64,000 nucleotides of DNA from Ophiostoma sp. CBS 140.51 (Eukaryota; Ascomycota; Sordariomycetes; Ophiostomatales; Ophiostomataceae), in assembly GCA_029298735.1 (NCBI GenBank), contig JANSLP010000026.1:124001-188000 (forward strand), in the 5' to 3' direction. Both the position numbers and the translations under genes were made by a program. The notes under the pieces were generated by a model that saw only the letters and a program-made list of their open reading frames with translations, ran no database searches and had not been told where the DNA came from. The number at the start of each line of letters is the position of its first letter. Position 1 is the stretch's first letter. Of this stretch, positions 21,906 to 35,367 are shown piece after piece.

Positions 21906-24900
21906 TGTGAGGTTGTTTGATGAGGTGTGAGGTGTGTGCGGTGTGAAATCAGGCTGGTGTGATGATAATGAAGGATGTCGAAGTATGTTTGACCAAACTT
22001 GACCTATGAAGCAGATAAGAAAAGACCGAGTGGGCAGCCCAGGCCTTTTGTTGCTCGATGCCCTGTACCGATCGGGTGTGCTGAGTGCGGAGGCGATATG
22101 AAGTGGGTCGGTTGTTGATGCAAGCTGTTTTGGAGCTTGGGAGATCGCCGTCAGTCAGCAACAGAAGGCCGGAGTAGGCGCCAAAGCAGGTATTTTTCAA
22201 GTATTTTCCGATGGAGACAAGGAAATCGAACAACAGGCTTTGACAGGCTTGATAGGATCCAGTAAAAGAAGCCCCAAGAAGAAAGGAGGGGGGGTTCGAA
22301 GAGTGGAGGGGGATGAAGGCGAAAGTAAACAAAATAAATAATAAAAATTAAGAATAGTGGTCGATGATGCAAAAGATGGCGACCGGTTTGATTTTAAGAA
22401 AGAGAGAGATGTCGAAAATCGAGAAGATGACCGAGACGAGAAGAGAAAAAGCGAGAGACAAAAACGAGAGTCACAAGGAGATGTCGAGTAACGACCGTGT
22501 TGGTAGATAGAGATACAGACTTAAAAGAGAAAAAAGCTGTGAAAAGTGAAGAGAACGAAAAGATGCAGAAAGATAGTCCGGGAACACTACTCGACACAGG
22601 CTCAAGACATCAGTGGCATTGGAACGACGAAGCAAACGAGAGACGAACAGAAACGAACAGACAAGGCCGCAAGAAGGATGGCTGCACTGTCTGTCAAATG
22701 TCTGACTGACGAGCCCGCCGGGATTTCGTTTCTTTTTTTTTTCTTGCTTTTTTTCTTGCCTATTTTCTAGGAGAAATAACTCTTTCTCGTCTGAACCAGC
22801 CGACAGTCAGGGCAATCGTTGGGGGAACGAGAAGGCTTTGTCAAATCCGAGTCAGGTGTCTCAGCCGCATTGCGGTGTCCGACGTGTGCCAAACAAGATC
22901 GAGTGAGACCCGGCCGGAAACAGGAGACGATAGGCGGATACGTCGTCGTGTCGTAGTGTGCTGGACAACAGCAGCAGCGTGGAATTCAAGGGCCACGCGA
23001 GCCTGAGGAATGGGGTGAGAAGGGGAGGGCGACGGAGGGGGGTAGCGAGCGAACAGAGGCGAGGACGAAGAAGAAAGGAAAGAGAAAAGAAAGAAAGGAA
23101 AGTGAGGTTATTCAGAAATCAGACGACGCCCACGAAAAAATCCAGCTCCTGGGATTCTGGGAAGGAGCACAACACACGCACCCAACGCACACACACACAA
23201 CTGGGCAGGCCGATAATAATTTAACCCTTTACAATCGAGGAGCGCGAAAAAGCAGGGAAGACGCACCTCAGCTGTCGGTGTGCTTGCCTTGCATGGGGCT
23301 GTAGTTTCCTTGTTTTGGTTTAGTGCCATCGAAGCAACCCATTAGCGCAGGTTACATCCAGCGCTTTACGAGGTTTTTGGTGGAAAGGCAGGAAGGCGCC
23401 TTGGGGTTTTGGGGGGAAGGGGTGCAGTTGCATCCCATTACGAGGTTGAGCACATCCAAGGAGGGGAGAGCGAAGGGGAGGAAGGAGCGAACGAGGGGGG
23501 ACACGAAATGACGAAAAAGGAGAAGGAGCGCTGCTCGTCGTGTCTACAAGAAAGGGAAGAACCCTCGATGTTCACCAAACGCAACGGGCACTTCGTAGGA
23601 ACGGGCAGGAACAGAGCGAGAGGCGGTCCATCTCTCCTTCCGTTGATCGATCTCTCCTTTGCCCTGGGCCCCTCTCCGAAAAGGGAGATAATGAGGCAGA
23701 AACGACGCCATTCAGCACGATGTAAAAAAAAAAAAGCACGCTACACTAGAGCCCACTGTTATCTGTTGAGTTTCTTTTGTCGGTATTCGAGTATATTCTG
23801 TGCTCTGTGCGACTGCAAAGATGGCGGTCCGCTACGGACGGCGTAAATAGTCTCGATAGTGCTGTACTACGAGGCGATCGCGGCCGCAAAAAAGCTCGAA
23901 ATGACGGGCAGCGCCAGGATGCGATCTCCGGCCGGCGGTTTTCGTTTTGATTTAAGCGTGAGTTGGCGTGGTCCTTTTTTCGTGCTCTTTGTTTTGATTG
24001 TGTGTGTGCATCGTGTTTTTGTATTTTTGTGTGTATTTTTGCCTTTCTTTTGCTTTCCCTCTCTTTGGTGGGCACACCTGCAGGTGGCCAGCCGATGATG
24101 TTATCGTCTGCTCCCTCCATCCTTCTCGCAGCCCGGGAGGGGCATTGGCCAATGGGGTGGGCGCGGGGGAGCAAGAAAGTGGAAGAAAAAGTGCAAAAGG
24201 AACAAAAGGCCCAGACGACAAGCCGCCGAGCAGAGAGGCCAGCCAATCAGACACCCTGTCGACACGTCCACGCCAGCACGTCTCCTGGTCCAGCTTGAAA
24301 ACAGCCCCAGTCCCATCAATAAACCGAGAAACCATCAGGCATGTTTGGCCACAGCGGGACTCTGCTGCTTTCGGCGGGACTTTTTTCTTGGTTGTGTTTT
24401 TTGGGACAGGGCTTGGGCTTGGTGCTTGCTGGGTTTCTAGGTCTCTTCTGGGTTCTTGTCTAGGTTCTTGAATCATCTTGGTTTCTACCTTTCTTGGTAG
24501 TCGTGGCGACCGCTTTAGTCGGTTGGTGTCTTTTGTCAGGAACCCGACTGGAATTCGTCTGTCTCAGAAGCCAAAGTGCTTGCCGCAACAGAACCTTCAG
24601 GCCAAGAATTGTTACAGTCAATTCTTACCTGAATAGGAAATGCCACTCATTCATCAAGAGAGTCAGAGAAACGTCACTAAGCTCAGACAGCTCGAAAAAA
24701 CAGAACAGTTCCCCAAAGAAGCTGAAAAGAAGCTCAGAAGCATTTGACTCTCCACGCCGAGCATATGTGGTGATCTGATGTGCAGTCGCTCATCGACGCT
24801 TGGTTTCTACCTTCCGAGGAGTGCAACGCTGCAAGGCTCCACAAAGCAGGGCAAAACCTGGCGGGCTGCCGATACGACGTAATAGGGCGTAATAATCAGA

Positions 24901-27900
24901 ACGTGTCGGTGTACGAGCGAGGCGAGCAAAGCCCACAAGATGGAGAACTGGAAGCGAAAAGGCCATGCATAGTGCGCGTCTTATGGGGCAATTGCGTTGT
25001 TGTGGGCCCTGTTCTTGTGCTCCGGTGGGTATCTGAGGAGGAATAGGGGGTGGCCAAGCAGACTGACAGAGGGAAAGGTGAGGGGAGTAGAGGAGCAAAG
25101 AGGAAATGGAAAACTCGAGGAGCTCTGTGGAAGGCTCTGGAGTTTGGGCAGAGTGTGGCCAGGCCAAGCCACGACAATGATAGCTTGATGCTCGATTCAT
25201 AAACAATCCACAGCTTCCTTCGCCATATTCATAACCCAAACTATGGGGTCTTGGCGTTGAGATCCGTCGGTATATTTCTGTTTACCATCTTGAAGCCGCG
25301 TCCTTTTCAGATGGCGCTGCCGGATGACGCTGATTCGCGTGTTTCTGATTTTGTTGTTTGATTTTTGCGGCTATTTTTCGTCGATGTTTCTGTGCTTTGT
25401 TTGTTTACGGGACATAATGTTTCGAGCCGCGTGTTCTTTATCCTTTCTACAGCCATATCCGTCTGAACATTCATTCGCACATAGCCGGTATTGCCCGTTT
25501 CTGAATAACGACCAACAGCCTGTTCCTCGTCATATATCCTTTGCCATCTGCCCCTTTTATCTTACGCTTCTGCTCTCTGACTCTCACACTCACACTCACA
25601 TTCACACATAGACCCTGACCGGAGAATATCTCATCTACCCACGAGGGAAATGGCCCAAGGCTGAGTGAGGGCAAACGGTTATTTCGGATCATCTCGTGCA
25701 ATTGTGTATGTGCACTCGCGCCAGGAGAGTGAGGAGAGTGAGCGAAAATGGTGCATGGGAGACTGACCGGCCACCCATGTTGACTCGTATTTGTAACAAG
25801 CCTGTTGCCCGTGTGCAACTGTAAAATGGCAGGGTGAAGACACGAGAACGGTTCCGGACGAGCAGTCGCGCTCATGGTCTCATCCACGGGTTGCGTAAAT
25901 TATGTGTCGTATGAGAGGACAAAAAACAAGAGTGATAAATTCATAAACTCCCAAAGAGAAATCGACAGATCCACGTCGACGCATTGCGATGTTTGTTTCA
26001 CAGGGGATGCTGCCGCTAGACCTTCGTTTATGGCGCAAAGACGCCGGCGAACAAGTAAAACGACGACGACAATACGATGCCGGGCGTAGTAGCTCACGGA
26101 CGTGCTCGTTTCTATTTATTGTTTCGATCTGCCCTTGTCTAGTCGATTTTGGGAGCTGTTTTTGGAATTACACGGGGCAGCCCGTATTTATTTTTTATCT
26201 TTATTTAGTGTTGTGGAAAACGATGAAATTCCGATCTGTATGTTTTGGTTAGTATTCAAATATTTCGTGAATCATTTTTTATTCTATTTTTGACGAGGTT
26301 ACTTTCATATTTTGCTCATGACAGTTTCTCATTTTTGTTTGTTTGCCAATGAAAGCAGCATCGTTTTTGGTTTCTGGTTGCTGTCCCTGCGCTCGTGTTT
26401 CGAAACATATCGGAAGGGTGGCGATGTTGAACACAAGGGCCGATATGTCTGCCGAAGAAACCAAATATACTCCATACCCATGGTGAGATAAAAAGAGTGG
26501 TAGGATTGAGAAAAAGAAAAGAAACATGCTTTTCAAAACATGCAGAAAAACCAGATTTCGGCACCGGCGATGGTCCGCAAAAGCACATGCAAAGAAAAAG
26601 TCACAAAAAGGAAGGCCGATATGATAAAAGATAAAGAGGATATCGGAAGCAGCGTCGTATTTGATAAACAATGGCGAACTATGAAAAAGTGTGCGTGCGT
26701 ATGTCAAGTCGCACTTCACAGATCTGCCCGATATCACGATGGCCGCCAAATAGGTACAAAGCACCGAAAAGCACCTGCTATCTATCTTGAATTCGAACCT
26801 CCAATCGATAACAGTCGGCCACCCTTCTTTCTTGTGCTTCCCGGCTTCCCTTTTGCCACCGATCGTGTGCGATGGGGTCCCAGCGGCTGCGTCGAAACGC
26901 GGTGGGTTTCAGGATGGCAGGCCCCCTTCCTCTTTGGGGGCGTGTCGAATTCTCGAAAACCAGTCCAGTTAGTGAGCGTTTTTTATTTTCGTGGTCGTCT
27001 CGTCGTATGCCAATCATCCCCAGGGTGCACGTCCGCCTTGGCTTCCCGCCGCCGCCGCCTTCCTACCCTTCCTTTAGGTTGCGTGGGATTCTGTTTCTTC
27101 GTTTTTGGTTTCCTCTGTCCCCTGTTTGTCTGGTTGTGTCTGTGAGTGTGATTCCGCGTCCTGTTTTTGCGTTTTGGCGGTCAACGATGCACCTGTATTC
27201 CATCATCATGGGGTGCATTTCTCATCCTGCCTGTTTTCTCTTTTCCCCTGTCGTCTCTTCCCTGTCGCGCTTCCCCTCTCATCTTCTGATATCACTGATC
27301 GACAGCCGCTGACAAGGTTGCGTGATTGGCTGTCTGGAAAGCATAATTCGCTCTCTATCGCAGAGATCCAGGACTGTTCATCATCACATCTCGTCACCTT
27401 CCATGCGGCGGCTCTCACGCACCAAATCTTTAACACAGTCACATGAGCAGCGGCAGCCCGAACGACGATTTATGTCGGCTGTTCTTTTCGCCTACAATGG
27501 CCCATCATCGACTTCGTCGGCTCGTGTTCTGTTTATTTCTTCTTGGCCATCATGTTGTCCCTCAGGCACTTCCCGTGCCCCGACCTCAATCTATCAGACA
27601 ATATCGGGCGGGAAGCATCCCTCACATTCTCCCCAGAGTTCATTTCGCGACAAATGCGCCGCCAGGCACCACCAGGCACTTCATAAACGGCGACGTACCC
27701 GACGATAGATCACAACACCTGTAGACTCATACTGAGTATTCACGATACTCAGGACTGAGTTGATGACCCTGTCCATTGTACCCCCGCCGTGGACAGGCAT
27801 CGTCATGATCGCCAACAGGGTCTCCTCTCCCCTCATCTCTTGTTGTGCAATTTCGGGCATCGAGCAAAACAAACGGCTCTTTGTGCTTTAATTTCTCCCG

Positions 27901-30900
27901 TTTATGCTTTCCCTTACCCTCCCTCCCACACTCTCTTCTTCAGTATCGTGGCGTGGCCCATCACACTCTCATCACACCCTCTTCACGTCATCGCTTGGCC
28001 TTGCCCGCACCGACTGCCGACTGCTGTTGTCGGCTGCATCTTTCCTGTTATGTTTTGGTTCTCAGTAAATATTGTGTGGTGTCTATTCTCGTCTGTTTCG
28101 CCTGCTGACGGCTGCTTGCGTTTCGCGGCGTATTTACCGCATCTTCCGATGTCACGATGTTCGTGCGAACACTCTGATCTTCAGTGAACCTATATTCAGT
28201 ACTACAAATGTGACACCCTCGTGGCTGTCCCGGCTTGCCTGTTATAGCCCCAGATCGTCTCTTTGTTGATCTGCCCGTTCGCGTCAATTGCACAGACTTT
28301 CCCACGCGCATAGCCACGCATTTTGTCGTCGCGCTTCCTATTCTCCGCGTGCCTTTGTTGATCTATTCTGTTTTTTATTCTGCATTAACTGCTCTTTGTT
28401 CATTGAATGCGACTTCTCGTTTTGTTTTCTTTTTACTTCTCTCCCTCGCATCTCTTTGTCTCCTGTCCCTCTCGTCTACGCCCACCTGTCTATTTTTCTC
28501 TCTTTCTTTCTGTCTGCACTGTCCCTCGCCTCGCCCCGCCTCGTGGCTCATCCCGCCCCTCACTCTACGCTCTTGTCTCTCTTTATCGCAAATAGAAGAG
28601 CACAAAATTGTTCGAGTATCGTGGCTTTTTCTCGTTTCTTCCAGCACAAGCGTCATTGTTTACCGCAAGTTCGCATTGCCTCGCCCCCAGAAGCCAAAAA
28701 AAGCTCACTATTGGACCCCTACGTTAGCACACGGCAACCAGCGTGTTTCATGAACTCAGCGCCAGTGGCGAGCTAACCTTGGATTGTCCCTCGCCATGTG
28801 GATGGCGTGCATGCAGAGAGCGAGAAAGCACAAGAACCTGTTAAAAGTCAGTTTCGCACAGCGAGGCTATCGAGGGTTACAGTGGACGACCCGCGCTAAG
28901 AACAGGCCGAGAACGGCACAGAAGGTGCAGAAAGCACAGGGCAGGAACAGACAAACCCGAGAGTTGCTCCTTCCAATTCCCGTTATTCCATAGTGGCCGC
29001 GTAGCAAAATACCTTTCTGTCAGTTATCGCTCTTGTTTCCGTCCGGCAGCTAGTGCTTTAGTCTTCCTTCCTTCTTATTGTGCTGATAAATATGGACGGT
29101 TCCTGACTTTAAACTCTCATATCGAGGAATCCTCTATTGAGGCGCTGTCCTGGCAGTGCCTGACTTGTCTGGATGAGCAGCGGCTCTAGGGGTCGAAAAC
29201 CGGCCGATTTAGGAAAGTTTTAGGGCGATTTGGGGGCGTTTTCTCCAAAGGCGCCGCACGTTTCAGAAAACGCAACCAGCGGCGTGCGTGCAGCTCTTTC
29301 CATCTTTTTCTCTTCACGGAGTATTTTTGCCATGCTGTCAATGCCCATCGAGCCCATGCTGCCTTCCCTGTCAGATACTTTCCGTTCCAAGGCGCCTGGA
29401 CCTGGTCAAGCCTGTCCAGCACAGCCAATCCAGCCAATCCAAGCCCGTCTCGCTGCGCCAGAAGGGAAAGAGTGCCACGCTAAAATCTGAAGCAGGCGCC
29501 TCTCCTTTCCCCCCTTTCCCAAGACAGGAATAGCAGCGAAGAAGGGAAAGGAGCAAAGAACACCATTCGACCACCACTCTTACCGTCGTAATTGGGGACC
29601 CAGCGGAGCCGTTAGGCTAAGGGGTTGCAGCTTACAGGTCGTTCCTGTCCTCACCACACAAAGAAAGAAGAAAAGAAAGGGTCCCCCAAAACCCACGAAG
29701 AAAGAGCGTCCGACAGGCCAGGGAAACAGTGTCACCTGCAGTGCCCAGAGACAACGAGCTCCATATCTTTTTCCACGATCCACTTTCCCGCACACACTGG
29801 ACACTGGACCTTTCTCCATTGCCATCGCCAACTCCTCCTCTCGCCACATTCATCACGGCCTGTCGATACTCTAGACAACCACCACCGCCTGTCAGTGCAT
29901 CTCTTTCTTCTGTCTGGGGCTCGTCAACGGGACACCGCATCGCCTTTCGACATCGTCCCGGTTGTGTAACGCGTTCTCGCCTCCGTTTCTCCCCCTTTCG
30001 TCTTTTCGTCCTCTCCCAACGACGCCCACTTTCTCCTTTCTTTCTGCTCCGTCTTGTTTCTCATCGTCCTGACTCTTTTGTCTCTTTGATCTCGCCCCCT
30101 TTCGACCCTCAATTGTCTCCTCATCTGCTTGTTTCTCGCCTCTCAGGGAGCCCACCAGACACATCCGACATATCTTCTTTTTGCTGGATCCGTGGTCCTT
30201 GAATTGCGGCAACCACTCACGCTCTCCCACACACTTTTCTCTCTCTTTTTCGTTTCTGCACACCCTACGGACAACACCCTGCACCCTCGTCCGTTACCCC
30301 TGTTCCATTCTACCCTTCGCTTTCTATTTTTTTGTTGCCGCCAACCCTGGTCGCTGCACTCTTGCAACCCCCTCCCCTCCTACTATCCGAGTAATACTGT
30401 GCACTCCTTTCATCTTTTCCTCTTTCTCCCCCCATCTTCCTATTTGAAACCCGGTGCACCCACGCCTGCCCTGCTTTTCTTCGCCCGGAGTCCTGCTCTT
30501 GTGCTGGCCCTTTTCCCTTTTGTATCTTTGACAAAACCGCACGCACGCCCGCCTGGCCTGTCTGTGCCCTCAGACCACGATCTCGCGCGACTGGGCTGAC
30601 GTTCGCGTTTTTTCCTCATCTTTTTCACCATCGTTAGAGAACAAAACGAGGACGCGTTGACGAAGAACGGCAGAAAGAAAAGAACGATACGAACAGACAC
30701 TCGCTTTCTATATTACAAATACCCATAGACATCACCAAAAGTCCGCCGGCGGCCAACACTGCAAGCAAACGAGGCAGCAGATCGATATATCGACGACAAA
30801 CCGACGAAGTAGAAGCAGCGAACTTTCTTCAGCGAAGATCATTCAATATCTGCGCCTTTTTTCTTTCTTTTTTTCTTTATAAATTTCCACCACACACAAA

Positions 30901-30917
30901 TACACACACAACCCAAA
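21906..30917. other. 9-kb gene-poor divergent region between the LRR gene and STE11
   Basis: No convincing gene is visible in 9,012 bases on either strand. The left 2 kb is purine-rich on plus (pyrimidine-rich in LRR-gene sense). The right 2.6 kb (about 28.3-30.9 kb) is pyrimidine-rich on plus (STE11 sense). Frames up to about 170 codons are Phe/Ser/Leu/Arg-rich products of that skew. The palindrome CGATATATCG lies near 30,783. CA-rich sequence immediately precedes the STE11 ATG. Most likely long promoters and 5'UTRs, possibly with uORFs or noncoding transcripts. Confidence 0.5.
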
Positions 30918-33890
30918 ATGGCGATGCTCGCAGCAAAATCGCCATACCCGCCAAATCTGGGTGGGCAGTCGTCGGCGGGCCTCGTCTCGGGCCTGCCGAC
31001 GCCCTCCACAGCCTATGCGCCCACCCGGCGAGTCTTGATCGCCCCGGCCGCCACAAATCAGTCCTTTGCCAGCCCAACAGACTCCGAGTTCTCCGACTCG
31101 GACGGCCCCGACTCCGTCAAGAACTGGGACGAAGACCGCGTGTGCGAATACCTCCGCAGCGTTAAGTGCGGCGACTACGAGAAGATGTTCCGGAAAAACC
31201 ACATCAACGGCGAGAACCTCCTCGAGATGGACAAGGAGGTCCTCAAGGAGATGGGCATCGAGAAGGTCGGCGACCGCGTCCGCCTATTCCTCAGCATCAA
31301 GAAGCTGCGCACAAAGGCCTACGCAAACCAGAAGAAGCGGAATAGGGTACGTCACTTTCCTTCTTGCAGTTGCTTTTCTGATTTCCCCCTCGTGTATTGC
31401 TTTTGTATCTCATATTTCGTCCCATTCTGTATCATTTCCTTTTTGTCTCTCTTTACTCAACACTGCCCTGGTGTGCTCCTCCCCCGTTCTCCCTCTCACA
31501 CATTTTAATAGGAATCCTTTGGCGGTTTGGACATCCAATACGTCCCCTCGTCGGGCTCCCCCCGTCTCGTAAACTCGGGCCGCTCTGCCCTCCCCACCCC
31601 GACCGTCAACAAGCGGTACTCCCGCCAGGTCGATCTTTCTTCCCTGGCCCTCGAAGGCATCGGTGCCAAGTCCTCGCGGCCAAACTCTCCGCCATCCAGT
31701 GCCGAGCAGCTGCGCTCCGCACGCCCAGGCAGATACCCGACTCCCAACCAGCAAGCATATTCTGGCCAGGCCACGGCTACAGCCGTAAGCCGCTTCCCCG
31801 CCCCTTCCCCGGACTCTGCACCTGCACCCGCACAGTCCTCCAGTCGTCTGGTAGTGGCCCATACCCGCAACAACTCTAGCATGGATGGTTCTCTGATGGC
31901 TGCTCTACCACAGAACCAAGACGTGATCCGCGTGATCTCGACCGGTGGCGTAACCAAAGTCGTCAAGATTGCCGATTGCAAAACCTGCGAAGAGGTCATG
32001 CGCGTGACACTACGGAAATTTGCCCTCCGCGAAGACCACGAGCGCAACTACTGCTTCTGGGTTTTGAACGGCGTCGACCCGAACCCCCACAACTGCATCC
32101 GTCTTAGCGATACCGAGCTCTGGCGCATCATCAAGGACCAGAAGCGCCCCGAGCGTAACCGCCTTATCCTCCGACGAGTTCCCTCCGGCGAGCCGGGCCG
32201 TTCCGAGCTCGAGAGAGCCTCTGCCATTGCCATGGAAGAGATGCAGCAGCACGGCCACAGCTTGCCCACAGTAGAAAAGCGGAGTCAGCTCAAGGTGCAG
32301 AAGGTTCTTGGTGAGAGCTGGGACAACCTGCAGCACCAGCAGCCGCCTCTATCGCCTGTCACTTACCAGGACGATCGTGAACGCAACGTGAACAACGCCG
32401 CCCGCGATCTGGAGCGCCCGGCGCCAGCCGAATCAACACTCCGGCCTCCAATCCGCAGAAAGGGCGTTCTGAGACAGTTCGGTGGCCTGCGTCCGCCTAG
32501 CGAGCTCATTGCCTCGGATTTGACTACTTACTTCCCAGACCACCCCCGCGAAGATATTGACCGGACAGCCCGTCTGTCTATGAGACGTTCGGCCCGCTTG
32601 AGCAAGGTTAACAGCCGCCTGAGTGTGGCCAGCAACTTCAGCTTCGCCTCCAGCATCCAGGATGCACCCCCTATCCCCACCATTGCTGACAGCTGGCTGA
32701 ACACCGCCGGCCAGCTGGCCAAGGTTCAGCAGCGTGACCAGCGCAGCATCCGCGCGCCCCATGCCTACCGCGACTCGATTGCCTCGTCCATGCTGGACAC
32801 GCTGCAGGAGGAGCAATCGCCCATGGAGCCCAACCGCAAGTCGTACGTCTCGTACGCCGACAGCGGCTCAGACACCGCTGCCGTCAGCATCACAGACCCT
32901 GAGGGCAACCTTATCCGCCACAGCTTCTACGACGAGACTACCACAACCGGCTCTGGCTCGAGTTCCCTCAAGGAGGTCAGCCAGGCTCTGGATGCCGATG
33001 GTGAGGGTGCCGACGAGGAGCTGCAGAGCTTCCTTGCTGGCGAGTCTTGGGATGAGAGCAAGTGGATGAAGGGTGCTCTGATCGGTTCCGGCTCGTTTGG
33101 TTGTGTGTACCTGGCCCTGCATGCCGTCACTGGTGAGCTGCTGGCTGTCAAGCAGGTCGAGGCACCGTCGCCTGGCGCCAACGGCCAGATCGACTCGCGC
33201 AAGAAGAGCATGATTGAGGCGCTGAAGCGTGAGATCAGTCTCCTGCGCGATCTTCGCCACCCCAACATTGTGCAGTATTTGGGCTGCGGTTCATCGACCG
33301 ACTTCCTCAACATCTTCCTCGAGTACGTGCCCGGCGGTTCCGTGCAGACAATGCTCAACTCGTACGGTGCGCTCCCCGAGCCGCTGGTGCGCAGCTTTGT
33401 CCGCCAGATTCTGCACGGTCTTTCGTACCTGCACCAGCGCGACATTATCCACCGTGACATCAAGGGTGCCAACATTCTGGTTGACAACAAGGGCACCATC
33501 AAGATTTCCGATTTCGGTATCTCTAAGAAGCTCGAGGCTACCAATATCCTGAACGGTGCCAACAACAATAAGAACCGCCCATCCATGCAAGGCTCCGTCT
33601 TCTGGATGGCACCCGAGGTGGTCAAGCGCACGAGCTACACGCGCAAGGCCGACATCTGGTCACTGGGCTGCCTGGTCGTCGAGATGATGACGGGCACACA
33701 CCCGTTCCCCGACTGCACACAGCTGCAGGCCATCTTCAAGATTGGCGGCGCCAAGGCGGCGCCCACAATCCCCGACGAGGCCAGCGACGAGGCCAAGCTG
33801 TTCCTGAGCCAGACGTTTGAGATGGACCACAACAAGCGACCTAGCGCAGACGAACTGCTAGCCAGCCCCTTTCTGACTCCCATCACATAA
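30918..33890 (+). CDS. STE11: STE11-family MAP kinase kinase kinase
   Basis: MAPKKK of the pheromone/filamentation/pathogenicity cascade (Ste11; Neurospora NRC-1, Magnaporthe Mst11), acting above Ste7- and Fus3/Kss1-type kinases. Exons are 30918-31346 and 31512-33890 (165-nt intron, GTACGT donor, TTTTAATAG acceptor), giving 935 aa. The SAM domain is at about 66-131 (NWDEDRVCEYLRSVKCGDY, LLEMDKEVLKEMGI), for adaptor (Ste50-type) binding. The Ras-binding domain is at about 281-366 (ISTGGVTKVVKIADCKTCEE). The kinase domain is at about 660-930 with the glycine loop GSGSFG (668-673), Lys690, HRD Asp792, DFG Asp810 and a WMAPE motif; all catalytic residues are intact. The linker (370-650) is Ser/Arg-rich and includes STLRPPIRRKGVLRQFG, a probable autoinhibitory segment. 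A gene-poor upstream region suggests complex transcriptional or leader control. Confidence 0.97.
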
Positions 33891-35367
33891 AGAGGTTTGA
33901 AGCATTTTTGTTCTTCACTCTCTTACTTTCTTCTTTTGGTCTAGTTCTCTTTCTCTGGGCTGGAGACTTGATTCTACTTTTCTGGTTGATATGGTTTTAC
34001 ATTTTTAGTTTCCTCTTTTGCTTCATTATATCCTTCCCATTTTCTTCCCTCTACAGGACCCTTTTGTATTGACACGACGACCCATGAGCGCACCTCCTCC
34101 TCCTTCCTTCTTCTTCATCCTCCCTTTTCTATAAAGACCGTTTTGATTTTTCTTTTCAGCATGCGTGCGGAGTTGGAATTTCCTAATATACATTACATAT
34201 ACAGTGCCAACATATACAACGGGAATGATTTTGGCAACCTATCCACTTGACATGTAACTCGATGCCCTTTGGTGACAAAAAGTGAACACGAGCAGACGCC
34301 CCACCGCCCAAAAAAGGAAATATAGAAGTGGAAAACGACACAAAAAAAACGTACAGCAGCGGGTATTCGCTGGTCGTCACCGACCCAACTACTAATCCGC
34401 CGATTACTGGTTTAACTAGGGGAGAGCGGACGGGATCCCGTGTTCTCCAGTATCTGTGGCCGTACGTGAAAGACATTTGTAGTGTGTCAAGCTTTTGTAG
34501 CGGTGTTTGGGTGTTGGCGATGTTCGTTTTGATGCCAATAAACAACATCACCACCACCACTACTCCAACCACGATTGCCAACAATAGTAAACAACATATG
34601 ACCCTACTCACGTTAGTATCGAGAGATTGGTGCCGCCGACATGTCATATGTCATATTCACTTCGCTTTGGTTCCAACAGAAATGTCGAACGGGCGGACGG
34701 CCGAACCCGTTTTGTACAACATGACGGTAATTTGGGTCTTCCAACAGGCGATGTCTCTCTCGTTGCCACTCCATTTACTTCGGTCCCTTTTTATAGCTCG
34801 ACCGTTGTATAGTCCGAGTTTGTTCCTGAGGCCATCCGTTGGAGCAGACCTTGTATCACCAGTTAGCAGTAGACATCTCTAATGCAGAGACATTGCATAT
34901 CATTAAACGGCGAATGTTTGGAATTTGAGGTCACTTGAAATGAGACCGCGTGGTAATTGTGCAATCTGTACGCTGAATGTCCCCCTTTCTTATATCGGAA
35001 CAATATTGGAGGATATGTGTATTAGTTAGCAAGGCACACGCCCAGATGGACAGTAGATAACAGGTATGTTTGCATGCTTCATAAAAGATAAATGGTAATA
35101 ATATTTCTTGCCTTAAGATAAGTAGTCGTCAGTGAGACGATAAAAAAGCAAACCCCTACACCGAGCTTTGTACAAAGCATCTCCTATCCAATTCCTTCTT
35201 CTCATCTAATCCCAATCAATGGTATTTGTCGTCCACCCTCTAATCAATCCTCTATTCGAAAATGTCACCCCAAAAATCTAAACGCCGTGTTCCCATATGC
35301 AATCGCTATGCTAAATAAAGCAGGTAATCAAGGAAGGAATATGAAATATGAACAAGAAAGAGTGATC
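33891..35367. other. Convergent 3' flanks between STE11 and the aspartic protease
   Basis: 1,477 bases. The first part is T-rich STE11 3'UTR (to about 34,150). The remainder is AT-balanced with scattered short frames only (longest 184 codons, unconvincing). No repeat or RNA gene recognised. Confidence 0.5.
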
